DNA from: Candidatus Aminicenantota bacterium
GTDB lineage: Bacteria > Acidobacteriota > Aminicenantia > UBA2199
Length of the DNA: 6,617 nucleotides
Assembly (NCBI GenBank): GCA_020355945.1
Contig: CP070627.1
Coordinates: forward strand, 4,045,073 to 4,051,689
Direction of reading: 5' to 3'
The position numbers and the translations under genes were made by a program. The notes beneath the pieces were generated by a model, which was not told the origin of the DNA, made no database searches, and saw only the letters and a list, made by a program, of their open reading frames with translations. Shown here one piece after another: positions 1 through 5,880 of this stretch; within the stretch, counting starts at the first letter, position 1, and the number at the start of each line of letters is the position of its first letter.

Positions 1-73
1 CCTGGACCCGCCACTCTCCGCAAAAACTTTTTATTAAGCCTTAAACGACATTGAAACCCACAGGAGATAAAAA

Positions 74-1762
74 ATGAATAATGAAAAAATATTGCTAGGT
101 TTACTCCCTTTTTGGTCTTCTTTAATTCCACCCATGGGAATCTCTTGTCTCAAAAGTTTTCTCCAACCTCATGGTTTTAACATAAAAACAATAGACGCTA
201 ATGTACAACCTGGATTCAGAGAAATGTACGATAACTATTTAAACACCCTAAAAGAATCCGTACCACCCGATAAAAGAGGAAATTTTTATAATACAGCCGT
301 TACCGTGCTGCAAAAACACCTGATGGCTCATCTCAATCACCAAAATGAAAAAGAATACAAAAAATTGATAAAAATCATCGTATCCGGATTCTTTTTCTGC
401 CATATCCACGAAACCCAGGTGTCTCAACTCACAAAAATAATAGCAGGGTTTTATACCCGGCTCGAAACCTATGTCCTGGATTTGTTAGCCCTTGAAAAAC
501 CCACAATATTAGGATTATCCGTCTATACCGACACAGTCCCCGCCTCCCTTTTCGCTTTCCAACTGACAAAAAAATACTATCCCCATACCAAAACCATCAT
601 GGGCGGAGGTATTTTTACGGAAGACCTGGCCATCGGCTCACCTAATTTTGATTTCTTTCTAGAGAAAACCCCCTATATCGATAAAATCATAGTAGGAGAA
701 GGAGAACTGTTGTTTTTAAAATATTTAAAAGGAGAACTACCAAAAAACCAGGGGGTTTATACATTGGAAGATATCAACAGCCAGGCCCTGGACCTTAATG
801 CTGCCAATATCCCTGACTTTTCCGATTTTGACCTTAATTTTTATCCCAATTTAGCAGCCTATACTTCCCGGAGTTGTCCTTTTAAATGCAGCTTTTGTTC
901 CGAAGGATTTTTCTGGGGAAAATTTCGAAAGAAGAAAATTCCCCGCATCGTAAATGAATTAACAACCCTGTACCAACAACATCAAAACCAGTTGTTTTTG
1001 ATGTGCGATTCTTTGCTGAACCCGGTTATTTCAGAGTTGGCAGAGGTGTTTATCCAATCGGGATTTTCCATCTACTGGGACGGTTATTTAAGGGCGGATA
1101 AGCCTGTATGTGACCCGAAAAACACCTTACATTGGCGCCGGGGAGGGTTTTACCGGGCCAGGTTGGGACTGGAAAGCGGTTCGCAAAGCCTGTTGGAATC
1201 AATGGGGAAACGAATCATGCCCGATCAAATCAAGGAAGCCGTAACCAGCCTGGCTCATGCCGGCATCAAAACCACCACTTACTGGGTCATCGGTTACCCC
1301 GGGGAAACAGAAAAAGATTTCCAGCAAACCCTTGATCTTATTGAAGAGTTAAAAGATGATATTTATGAAGCGGACTGTAATGCTTTTTCTTATTTTTTAA
1401 CCGGCCAGGTGAATTCTGAAGAGTGGGCCAGGAATAACAAGAGTCACCTCCTCTACCCGGAAGAGTTCACGGACATGCTGCTTCTGCAAACCTGGATATT
1501 GCAAGGTGAACCATCTCGAGAAGAGACTAACCAACGAATGAACCTGTTTTCAGAACACTGTAAAAAATTGGGCATCCCCAATCCTTATACGCTGCAAGAG
1601 ATTTACAAAGCGGATGAACGGTGGAAAAGCTTGCACAGGAATGCGGTTCCGTCAATGGTAGACTTTCAACAAGGAAAAAAGTACATAGATGAGAATAAGC
1701 ATATTAAGGAAGTGGTTTTAGGAAAAAATATCCACCCGGAGGAAGCAGATTGGGGTTTCTGA
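74..1762 (+). CDS. B12-binding-domain radical SAM protein
   Basis: This is a 562-residue radical SAM enzyme of the class with an N-terminal cobalamin-binding-like domain. Residues 1-235 look like the Rossmann-type B12 domain: an opening strand and a PPMG loop (19-22), a GLSVYTD segment (147-153), MGGGIFTED (176-184) and VGEGE (207-211). The usual DxHxxG cobalamin ligand motif is not visible, so any cobalamin would be bound without the lower His ligand, or the domain may be vestigial. The radical SAM core follows, with the [4Fe-4S] motif C268-x3-C272-x2-C275, then GLESGSQ (365-371) and VIGYPGET (405-412). A segment at about 50-130 is inserted between the early strands of the B12 domain. AGGAGA at 62-67 lies 6 bases before the ATG and supports the start. 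Such enzymes do radical methylations, rearrangements or other C-H chemistry; the substrate cannot be read here. The NRPS gene downstream suggests natural-product tailoring, which is inference. Confidence 0.9.
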   Translation: MNNEKILLGLLPFWSSLIPPMGISCLKSFLQPHGFNIKTIDANVQPGFREMYDNYLNTLKESVPPDKRGNFYNTAVTVLQKHLMAHLNHQNEKEYKKLIKIIVSGFFFCHIHETQVSQLTKIIAGFYTRLETYVLDLLALEKPTILGLSVYTDTVPASLFAFQLTKKYYPHTKTIMGGGIFTEDLAIGSPNFDFFLEKTPYIDKIIVGEGELLFLKYLKGELPKNQGVYTLEDINSQALDLNAANIPDFSDFDLNFYPNLAAYTSRSCPFKCSFCSEGFFWGKFRKKKIPRIVNELTTLYQQHQNQLFLMCDSLLNPVISELAEVFIQSGFSIYWDGYLRADKPVCDPKNTLHWRRGGFYRARLGLESGSQSLLESMGKRIMPDQIKEAVTSLAHAGIKTTTYWVIGYPGETEKDFQQTLDLIEELKDDIYEADCNAFSYFLTGQVNSEEWARNNKSHLLYPEEFTDMLLLQTWILQGEPSREETNQRMNLFSEHCKKLGIPNPYTLQEIYKADERWKSLHRNAVPSMVDFQQGKKYIDENKHIKEVVLGKNIHPEEADWGF

Positions 1763-1785
1763 AATGATATATTTTCATAAAAGAC

Positions 1786-1814
1786 TTGATTTTCTTCCTG
1801 TTTTGTATTATATC
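1786..1814 (+). promoter_or_regulatory. possible sigma70-like promoter before the HEPN gene
   Basis: The 80-base AT-rich gap after the radical SAM gene contains TTGATT (1786-1791) and TATATC (1809-1814) separated by 17 bases. Each box matches 4 of 6 consensus positions. TATTAT at 1806-1811 is a better -10 box, but its 14-base spacer is too short. In AT-rich DNA such matches are common by chance, so this only marks where a separate transcript for the toxin-antitoxin pair could start. Confidence 0.22.
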
Positions 1815-1842
1815 TTCTATGGATGATTTGTGGTGAAACAAG

Positions 1843-2271
1843 ATGAACGAAGAAAACAAAGTTGAAGATAGTAATGAAGGTCGGATGACAAAAGAAGACC
1901 ATATAAAATACTGGACTGAAATATCTGACGATAATTTCAAATCAATGCACAATATGTTTAAGTCAAAAGAATATATGTGGTCGTTATTTGTTGGACATCT
2001 GGTTTTAGAAAAGCTGTTAAAAGCATACTATGTTAAAGTAAAGGACAAAAGAGTTCCGTACACCCATGATCTCTACAAAATAGCCTTACAATGTGAGCTT
2101 GAGCTAACTGACTCCCAAAAGGATTCTCTTCAGTATATTACCTTGTTTAATGTTCAAACCAGGTATGAAGATTATAAGCGGGAGTTTTATAAAAAATGCA
2201 CAAAAGATTTTACCGAAAAAAATATTGAACGTATAAAGGAGCTGCGAAATTGGCTAAAAGAAAAGATATGA
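1843..2271 (+). CDS. HEPN domain protein, likely toxin of a HEPN/MNT pair
   Basis: This 142-residue helical protein belongs to the HEPN family that partners with minimal nucleotidyltransferases. Recognisable parts are the helix GHLVLEKLLKAYYV (51-64), the loop PYTHDL (72-77), and a C-terminal block with RYEDYKREFYKKC (107-119) and a final charged helix. HEPN toxins of the HepT kind are RNases with an RX4-6H active site. An R-x4-H sequence is present (R70 to H75), but it lies mid-protein in the THDL loop and not near the C-terminus as in HepT, and no HxY follows (it reads HDLY). RNase activity is therefore uncertain. The first ATG has only a weak TGGTGA (1831-1836) before it. An internal ATG at 1885 (residue 15, MTKEDHIKYW), with GAAGG just upstream, matches how I remember relatives starting and may be the true start. 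The gene overlaps the MNT gene by 22 bases, implying translational coupling. Confidence 0.8.
   Translation: MNEENKVEDSNEGRMTKEDHIKYWTEISDDNFKSMHNMFKSKEYMWSLFVGHLVLEKLLKAYYVKVKDKRVPYTHDLYKIALQCELELTDSQKDSLQYITLFNVQTRYEDYKREFYKKCTKDFTEKNIERIKELRNWLKEKI
2236..2241 (+). promoter_or_regulatory. ribosome binding site selecting the TTG start of the MNT gene
   Basis: AAGGAG lies inside the end of the HEPN gene, 8 bases before TTG at 2250. The alternative ATG at 2268, which forms an ATGA overlap with the HEPN stop, is 26 bases away from this site and has no better site of its own. This favours the TTG start. Confidence 0.6.
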
Positions 2272-2576
2272 AAGCAATACACCGGCTAATAAATCAATAT
2301 ATTGATGCTTTAAAGCAGAGAAATATCAATGTTGCCGGGAGTTTCCTTTTTGGGTCGTACGCCAAAGGCAATCCTTCGGAATGGAGTGATATCGATGTAG
2401 CGATTTTGACCGATAAATTCATAGGAGACAGTTTTGATTTTCGATTTTTGTTGATGAAAATCGCGCGGGACATCGATGCAGATATCGAACCTCATCCGTT
2501 TCTTGTGGATGAGTTTAATGATGATAATCCAGTAGCAGCAGAAATTTTAAGGACCGGTGAGAAGATAAATTTTTAA
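2250..2576 (+). CDS. MNT-family nucleotidyltransferase, likely antitoxin
   Basis: This 108-residue minimal nucleotidyltransferase has a perfect GSX10DXD signature: G35-S36, ten residues, then D47-I-D49, preceded by LF as usual. A third metal-binding acidic residue is probably D78 or E80 in the strand DADIEPHPF (76-84). The family transfers nucleotides; in the studied MntA/HepT pairs the MNT antitoxin adds AMP units to a tyrosine near the HEPN active site and silences it. The gene overlaps the HEPN gene by 22 bases in the toxin-first order common for these pairs. It starts at TTG, supported by AAGGAG 8 bases upstream; ATG at 2268 is the alternative and would remove six residues without touching the catalytic motif. 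The catalytic residues are intact, so it looks active. Whether the pair works as a toxin-antitoxin or for phage defence is inferred from the family. Confidence 0.87.
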   Translation: MAKRKDMKAIHRLINQYIDALKQRNINVAGSFLFGSYAKGNPSEWSDIDVAILTDKFIGDSFDFRFLLMKIARDIDADIEPHPFLVDEFNDDNPVAAEILRTGEKINF

Positions 2577-2624
2577 GCTTACATTCTTATGTTGGAAAAA
2601 AGCAAAATAGACGGAGGTGAAATT

Positions 2625-2705
2625 TTGGAGATGAATAGGAAAAGATGTTTTTTCAAGTCTCCCACCTGCACCTGTCACCGTTGTAACGCACCTATCACCT
2701 TTTAA
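2625..2705 (+). CDS. possible short Cys-rich peptide ORF
   Basis: A 26-codon frame runs from TTG (2625), with an in-frame ATG at 2631, to TAA at 2703-2705. It ends 11 bases before the GTG of the Roco gene. The Shine-Dalgarno GGAGGTGA (2613-2620) is nearly perfect and sits 4 bases before TTG and 10 before ATG. The peptide is basic at the start (MNRKR) and then Cys-rich (TCTCHRCNAP), with four Cys in all. The same DNA contains a short direct repeat, so the composition could come from repeat DNA rather than selection on a peptide. It could be a small zinc-binding or leader peptide, or chance. I do not recognise it. Confidence 0.25.
   Translation: MEMNRKRCFFKSPTCTCHRCNAPITF
2668..2699 (+). repeat. 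12-base direct repeat upstream of the Roco gene
   Basis: GCACCTGTCACC (2668-2679) and GCACCTATCACC (2688-2699) match at 11 of 12 positions with a 20-base period, about two helical turns. A further CACCTG starts at 2663. The repeat lies just before the ribosome binding site of the LRR-Roc-COR gene. It could be a tandem operator or leftover repeat DNA; it overlaps the possible short Cys-rich ORF. Confidence 0.4.
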
Positions 2706-2710
2706 GGGAG
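2704..2710 (+). promoter_or_regulatory. ribosome binding site selecting the GTG start of the Roco gene
   Basis: AAGGGAG ends 6 bases before GTG at 2717. The ATG that overlaps this GTG (2715) is in another frame and stops after five codons, so GTG is the start that opens the long frame. Confidence 0.65.
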
Positions 2711-2716
2711 CTTAAT

Positions 2717-5560
2717 GTGTCAAAGGATTTAGAGATTATTAAAGAACTAGAGATAAGAATTTACAGAAAATTAGACCACAGATATTCCATGGATGAAAAT
2801 GAAAAAATCATTGGATTGGAACTATATAGATTAGAAATATCAGATATCTCCCTTCTCAAAGATTTAAAAAATCTAACTCATTTAGATTTAACTAACAACC
2901 AAATTTCAGATATTTCCTCTCTCAAGGATCTAAAAAATCTAACTCATTTAGATTTACATTACAACCTAATATCAGATATCTCCTTTCTCAAAGATTTAAA
3001 AAATCTAACTTATTTAGATTTACATGGCAACGAAATTTCAGATATTTCCTCTCTCAAAGATTTAAAAAATCTAACTCATTTATATTTAAATGACAACCAA
3101 ATTTCCGATATCTCCTCTCTCAAAGATTTGAAAAATCTAACTTATTTAGATTTACATGACAACCGAATTTCCGATATTTCCTCTCTCAAAGATTTAAAAA
3201 ATCTAATTCATTTAAATTTAGTTTACAACCAAATTTCCGATATCTCCTCTCTCAAAGATTTGAAAAATCTAACTTATTTAGATTTACATGACAACCGAAT
3301 TTCCGATATCTCTTCTCTCAAAGATTTAAAAAATCTAATTCATTTAAATTTAGTTTACAACCAAATTTCCGATATTTCCTCTATCAAACATTTAGAAAAT
3401 CTAACTCATTTATATTTAAATGACAACCAAATTTCCGATATCTCCCCTCTCAAAGATTTAGAGAATTTATATCATTTAGTTTTAACAAATAATGAAATAA
3501 CTGAACTGCCGGTTGAAATTTTCAATTTTAAAGGAAATTTATTGAATATTTTCGGTGCAAATCCAATTGAATTTCCTCCAATGGAAATTATAAAGAAAGG
3601 GAAAGAGGCAGTAAAGGCATATTTTGAGTCCCTTGAAGGTAAAAAAAGGATCCTCAATGAAGTGAAAATGCTCCTGGTGGGTGATGGAGGGGCAGGCAAA
3701 ACCTCCTTGGTCAAACGATTACTTATAGAAAAATTTGATCAGAATGAACCCCAGACCCACGGCATCAATATTAACCATTGGGAAGTAGAGCAGGGAGAAA
3801 GTAAGGTAAAGGTCAATATTTGGGATTTCGGGGGACAGGAAATTATGCATGCCACTCACCAATTCTTTTTATCCAAACGGAGCCTCTATGTCTTGGTATT
3901 GGACGGTAGGAAAGATGAAAAAACCGAGTACTGGCTCAAACACGTAAAAAGCTTCGGCGGCGATTCACCCGTGTTGGTGGTAATCAATAAAATCGATACG
4001 CACCCTGGCTTCGATGTCAATCGTTTGTTCTTAATGGAGAAATACAAGAACATAAAAGGCTTTTTTCGTTTGTCCTGCGCTTCCGGGGAAGGGATTGAAA
4101 GCTTTTCACAAAAATTAATCCATGAGTTGGTAAAAGTCGAACTGATATATACGACCTGGGCGGAAACCTGGTTCAAAGTCAAAACACGATTGGAAAAAAT
4201 GAACAAAGATTTTATCACTTACGATGAATATAAAACCCTATGCATGAAAGAAAATATAATAACAAAAATCAGCCAAGACACCCTGGTGGATTTCCTCCAT
4301 GACCTGGGTGTGGTATTGCATTTTAAAGATTTTAAGCTGCAAGAGACTCATGTAATTAACCCTGAATGGGTCACCACAGCGGTTTATAAAATTATCAATT
4401 CAAAAGACCTTGCCGAATCAAAAGGCCTTTTAAAACTAAACCTATTGGAAAAGATATTAAAACAGGAAAAAGATACCGATTATTATTATCCGCGGGATAA
4501 ATACAGGTTCATTATCGATTTAATGCAAAAATTTGAACTTTGTTATGAAATTGACAGCGAGACAATCCTTATACCGGACCTCCTGGAAATCCAGGAACCC
4601 TCATTTGATTTTGACTATGCCCCTGCTTTAAAATTCCTTATTCAATACGATTTCCTGCCCAGGTCTATCATGCCCCGGTTTATAGTAAAAATGCACAAAG
4701 ACATCAAAAATGAGTTGAATTGGAGAACCGGTGCGGTATTGGAAAATAAATCATTTAATTCCACGGCAGTGGTCAAATCCGATAATGAGGAAAAACGAAT
4801 CCATATCTATGTTCAGGGAGAACAAAAAAGGGATTATTTTTCAGCCATATTACATACTTTTAGAGAAATAAACAGCAGCTTTGAAAAATTGGAAGCAATA
4901 GAAAAAGTACCCATGCCGGATGAACCTGGAATAACAGTCAGCTATAAACATTTAATTCGATTGGAACAGAAAGGAAGGGAATATTATGAACCGGATGGCT
5001 CTGAAAAGGAGTACAATGTCAAGCAATTACTTGGAACCGTTGATAAAAATATGTACAACCAACTGTTAGATCAATTAATAAAGGAATTTAAAATTCTTTC
5101 AAAATTAGAACCCCAGAAACGGGGATTTGAATTTGAGAAATTTTTAAACCGGTTATTTGAATTATATGATTTAAATCCCAGGAATTCCTTCAAGAATACA
5201 GGGGAACAAATTGACGGCAGTTTTCAAATGGACAATGATACCTTTTTGGTGGAAGCTAAGTGGCAAAAAAATAAAATCGGACAGGATGACTTACTGGTTT
5301 TTGATGGAAAAATATCCCGTAAAGCAAAGTGGACGCGAGGACTTTTTATCAGTATTTCAGGATTTAGCGATGACGGTCAAATAGCATTTTCGAAAGGCCA
5401 ATCCACTTCTATTATCGGCATGGATAGTAGTGACCTGGAATACATCCTGGATAGGAAGTTAACATTACCTGAGGCCATTTCTTTAAAATTAAGACATACC
5501 GCAGAAACCAATGATTTTTTTGCTCCCCTCCCGGAACTTAAAAAAAATACGGTGACATAA
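2717..5560 (+). CDS. LRR-Roc-COR (Roco) GTPase fused to a C-terminal Mrr-like nuclease
   Basis: This 947-residue protein has four parts. Residues 41-260 are ten 22-residue leucine-rich repeats of the pattern ISDISxLKDLKNLxxLxLxxNx, with a degenerate eleventh at 261-283. Residues 315-475 are a complete Roc GTPase: P-loop GDGGAGKTS (322-330), G2 Thr T347, DFGGQE (370-375), NKID (424-427) and SCAS (453-456). Residues 476-760 are COR, with the typical INPEWVTTAVYKI segment at 547-559. Residues 800-915 form a PD-(D/E)XK restriction-endonuclease-like domain: GFEFEKFL (803-810), GEQIDG (829-834, D833) and VEAKW (845-849, E846 and K848). No signal peptide or membrane segment is seen, so it is probably cytoplasmic. 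Known Roco proteins dimerise through COR in a nucleotide-dependent way; a GTP-gated nuclease with the LRRs as sensor is inference. It follows a HEPN/MNT pair on the same strand. The start is GTG with AAGGGAG 6 bases upstream. All GTPase and nuclease key residues are present, so it looks functional. Confidence 0.93.
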   Translation: MSKDLEIIKELEIRIYRKLDHRYSMDENEKIIGLELYRLEISDISLLKDLKNLTHLDLTNNQISDISSLKDLKNLTHLDLHYNLISDISFLKDLKNLTYLDLHGNEISDISSLKDLKNLTHLYLNDNQISDISSLKDLKNLTYLDLHDNRISDISSLKDLKNLIHLNLVYNQISDISSLKDLKNLTYLDLHDNRISDISSLKDLKNLIHLNLVYNQISDISSIKHLENLTHLYLNDNQISDISPLKDLENLYHLVLTNNEITELPVEIFNFKGNLLNIFGANPIEFPPMEIIKKGKEAVKAYFESLEGKKRILNEVKMLLVGDGGAGKTSLVKRLLIEKFDQNEPQTHGININHWEVEQGESKVKVNIWDFGGQEIMHATHQFFLSKRSLYVLVLDGRKDEKTEYWLKHVKSFGGDSPVLVVINKIDTHPGFDVNRLFLMEKYKNIKGFFRLSCASGEGIESFSQKLIHELVKVELIYTTWAETWFKVKTRLEKMNKDFITYDEYKTLCMKENIITKISQDTLVDFLHDLGVVLHFKDFKLQETHVINPEWVTTAVYKIINSKDLAESKGLLKLNLLEKILKQEKDTDYYYPRDKYRFIIDLMQKFELCYEIDSETILIPDLLEIQEPSFDFDYAPALKFLIQYDFLPRSIMPRFIVKMHKDIKNELNWRTGAVLENKSFNSTAVVKSDNEEKRIHIYVQGEQKRDYFSAILHTFREINSSFEKLEAIEKVPMPDEPGITVSYKHLIRLEQKGREYYEPDGSEKEYNVKQLLGTVDKNMYNQLLDQLIKEFKILSKLEPQKRGFEFEKFLNRLFELYDLNPRNSFKNTGEQIDGSFQMDNDTFLVEAKWQKNKIGQDDLLVFDGKISRKAKWTRGLFISISGFSDDGQIAFSKGQSTSIIGMDSSDLEYILDRKLTLPEAISLKLRHTAETNDFFAPLPELKKNTVT
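2837..3496 (+). repeat. ten tandem 66-base LRR-coding units
   Basis: Ten head-to-tail units of exactly 66 bases encode residues 41-260 of the Roco protein. They remain alike at the DNA level, not only in protein: CTCAAAGATTT and AAAAATCTAA recur nearly unchanged. One unit (3101-3166) has 20 G/C of 66, clearly AT-richer than the Roc-COR coding part appears. Such an array can change copy number in frame by slippage or recombination, altering the length of the LRR surface. Confidence 0.93.
3101..3364 (+). repeat. recent 132-base (two-LRR) tandem duplication
   Basis: Bases 3101-3232 (LRR 5-6) and 3233-3364 (LRR 7-8) are identical at 130 of 132 positions. The two differences, ATT/ATC and TCC/TCT in the sixth versus eighth unit, are silent, so the encoded 44 residues are identical. 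This is the youngest visible event in the array. Confidence 0.93.
3659..4141 (+). other. Roc GTPase domain coding segment
   Basis: This segment encodes residues 315-475 of the Roco protein and holds all five G motifs in order: G1 at 322-330, G2 Thr at 347, G3 at 370-375, G4 at 424-427 and G5 at 453-456. The DFGGQE form of G3 and the THGI form of G2 are typical of Roc rather than of classical Ras proteins. Confidence 0.9.
5114..5461 (+). other. C-terminal PD-(D/E)XK nuclease domain coding segment
   Basis: This segment encodes residues 800-915 of the Roco protein. A helix with E805 and E807 is followed by D833 in GEQIDG and then E846-A-K848, 13 residues after D833, the layout of Mrr/HJC-like restriction endonuclease folds. 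A Q856-containing helix and a strand GLFISISGF (875-883) follow. Closely similar domains occur, as I remember them, as stand-alone small proteins annotated as restriction endonucleases. Substrate (DNA or RNA, modified or not) cannot be told. Confidence 0.8.
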
Positions 5561-5567
5561 AATAAAA

Positions 5568-5613
5568 CACAAAAACAAAACACAAAAGGCACAAAAAAAC
5601 GCGGCGAAAAAAC
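5568..5613 (+). repeat. A-rich CACAAAA repeat run
   Basis: CACAAAA occurs at 5568, 5581 and 5590, followed by ACGCGGCG and more A. It resembles intergenic repeats with CACAAAG...CGCGG patterns that I remember from other genomes. It starts 8 bases after the Roco stop codon, so it lies where a terminator would be expected, but no GC stem followed by T is seen. Confidence 0.4.
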
Positions 5614-5636
5614 ATTTACACCTGCTCAGAACGAGG

Positions 5637-5668
5637 AATCCTGGTCATCGTGTAATCCTATAAATCCT
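5637..5668 (+). repeat. AATCCT short interspersed repeats
   Basis: AATCCT occurs at 5637, 5654 and 5663; the first and third copies read AATCCTGG and are followed by TCA and TTCA. The pattern resembles a known style of dispersed intergenic repeat. Function is unknown. Confidence 0.4.
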
Positions 5669-5737
5669 GGTTCAGACACTTTTTTTCATCCGTCCCCAAG
5701 CAACAACGCGCCCTTATGACAAACTGCCGAGAGAAAA

Positions 5738-5813
5738 GTCCACGGATTACACAGATTGACACAGATTATAAAAAAATATAAAAAAATCAGTGTAATCAGT
5801 GTAATCTGTGGAC
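5738..5813. repeat. imperfect inverted repeat, long stem-loop
   Basis: The left arm, 5738-5766 (starting GTCCACGGATTACACAGATT), pairs with the right arm, 5786-5813 (ending TAATCTGTGGAC). There is one G-T wobble, two mismatches and a one-base bulge, around a 19-base loop of A and T only. Each arm also has inner direct repeats with a 9-10 base step: GATT at 5745, 5754 and 5764, and ATC at 5786, 5795 and 5804. The right arm is not followed by a T run directly but by CAATTTTAATTCTTTTT, so weak terminator activity is possible. It more likely belongs to a dispersed REP-like family. Confidence 0.85.
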
Positions 5814-5844
5814 AATTTTAATTCTTTTTGCTTTTAATCTTTTC

Positions 5845-5870
5845 TTCGCGTTCATTCGCGTGTCTTCGCG
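5845..5870 (+). repeat. TTCGCG array with exact 10-base period
   Basis: TTCGCG occurs at 5845, 5855 and 5865, exactly one helical turn apart, with the last copy running into GGCT. It lies 11 bases before the ribosome binding site of the NRPS gene. It may be the end of the same composite repeat or a phased protein-binding site. Confidence 0.6.
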
Positions 5871-5880
5871 GCTAAAATTA

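Larger units (their letters stand above)
5561..5880. other. gene-free gap of about 320 bases made of repeat-like elements
   Basis: Between the Roco stop and the NRPS ribosome binding site I find no convincing ORF, tRNA or clear intrinsic terminator. The stretch holds four distinct repeat-like pieces: an A-rich CACAAAA run (5568-5613), an AATCCT-rich piece (5637-5668), a 76-base inverted repeat (5738-5813) and a TTCGCG array (5845-5870). Any promoter for the NRPS gene must also lie here, but no clear -35/-10 pair stands out. Confidence 0.7.

Noticed and set aside
1..73. Tail of an upstream gene at the left edge
   Set aside because: All three + frames reach a stop within 54 bases and none gives enough residues to recognise, so no partial gene can be supported.
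1132..1335. 67-codon open frame on + strand
   Set aside because: It lies wholly inside the radical SAM gene in another frame, over the conserved GLESGSQ region, and has no ribosome binding site or recognisable protein features.
1666..1952. Two overlapping - strand open frames of 78 and 82 codons
   Set aside because: They run antisense across the end of the radical SAM gene, the gap and the start of the HEPN gene, with composition typical of the complement of AT-rich coding DNA and no domain.
2310..2495. 61-codon - strand frame
   Set aside because: Antisense to the MNT gene over its GSX10DXD motif; no support of its own.
2577..2600. Possible terminator after the MNT gene (ACAT-TCTT-ATGT followed by A/T-rich DNA)
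   Set aside because: The stem is only 4 A/T-rich pairs and is followed by A, not T, on the coding strand.
2837..3496. Possible CRISPR array because of regular repeats
   Set aside because: The 66-base units are contiguous with no unique spacers, and they translate into perfect 22-residue LRRs within a long frame.
3472..4218. Two - strand frames of 80 and 110 codons
   Set aside because: Antisense to the conserved Roc domain; the + strand carries all G motifs, so these are shadows.
5377..5592. 71-codon - strand frame
   Set aside because: Mostly antisense to the nuclease end of the Roco gene and starts from inside it; hydrophobic parts come from the A-rich complement.
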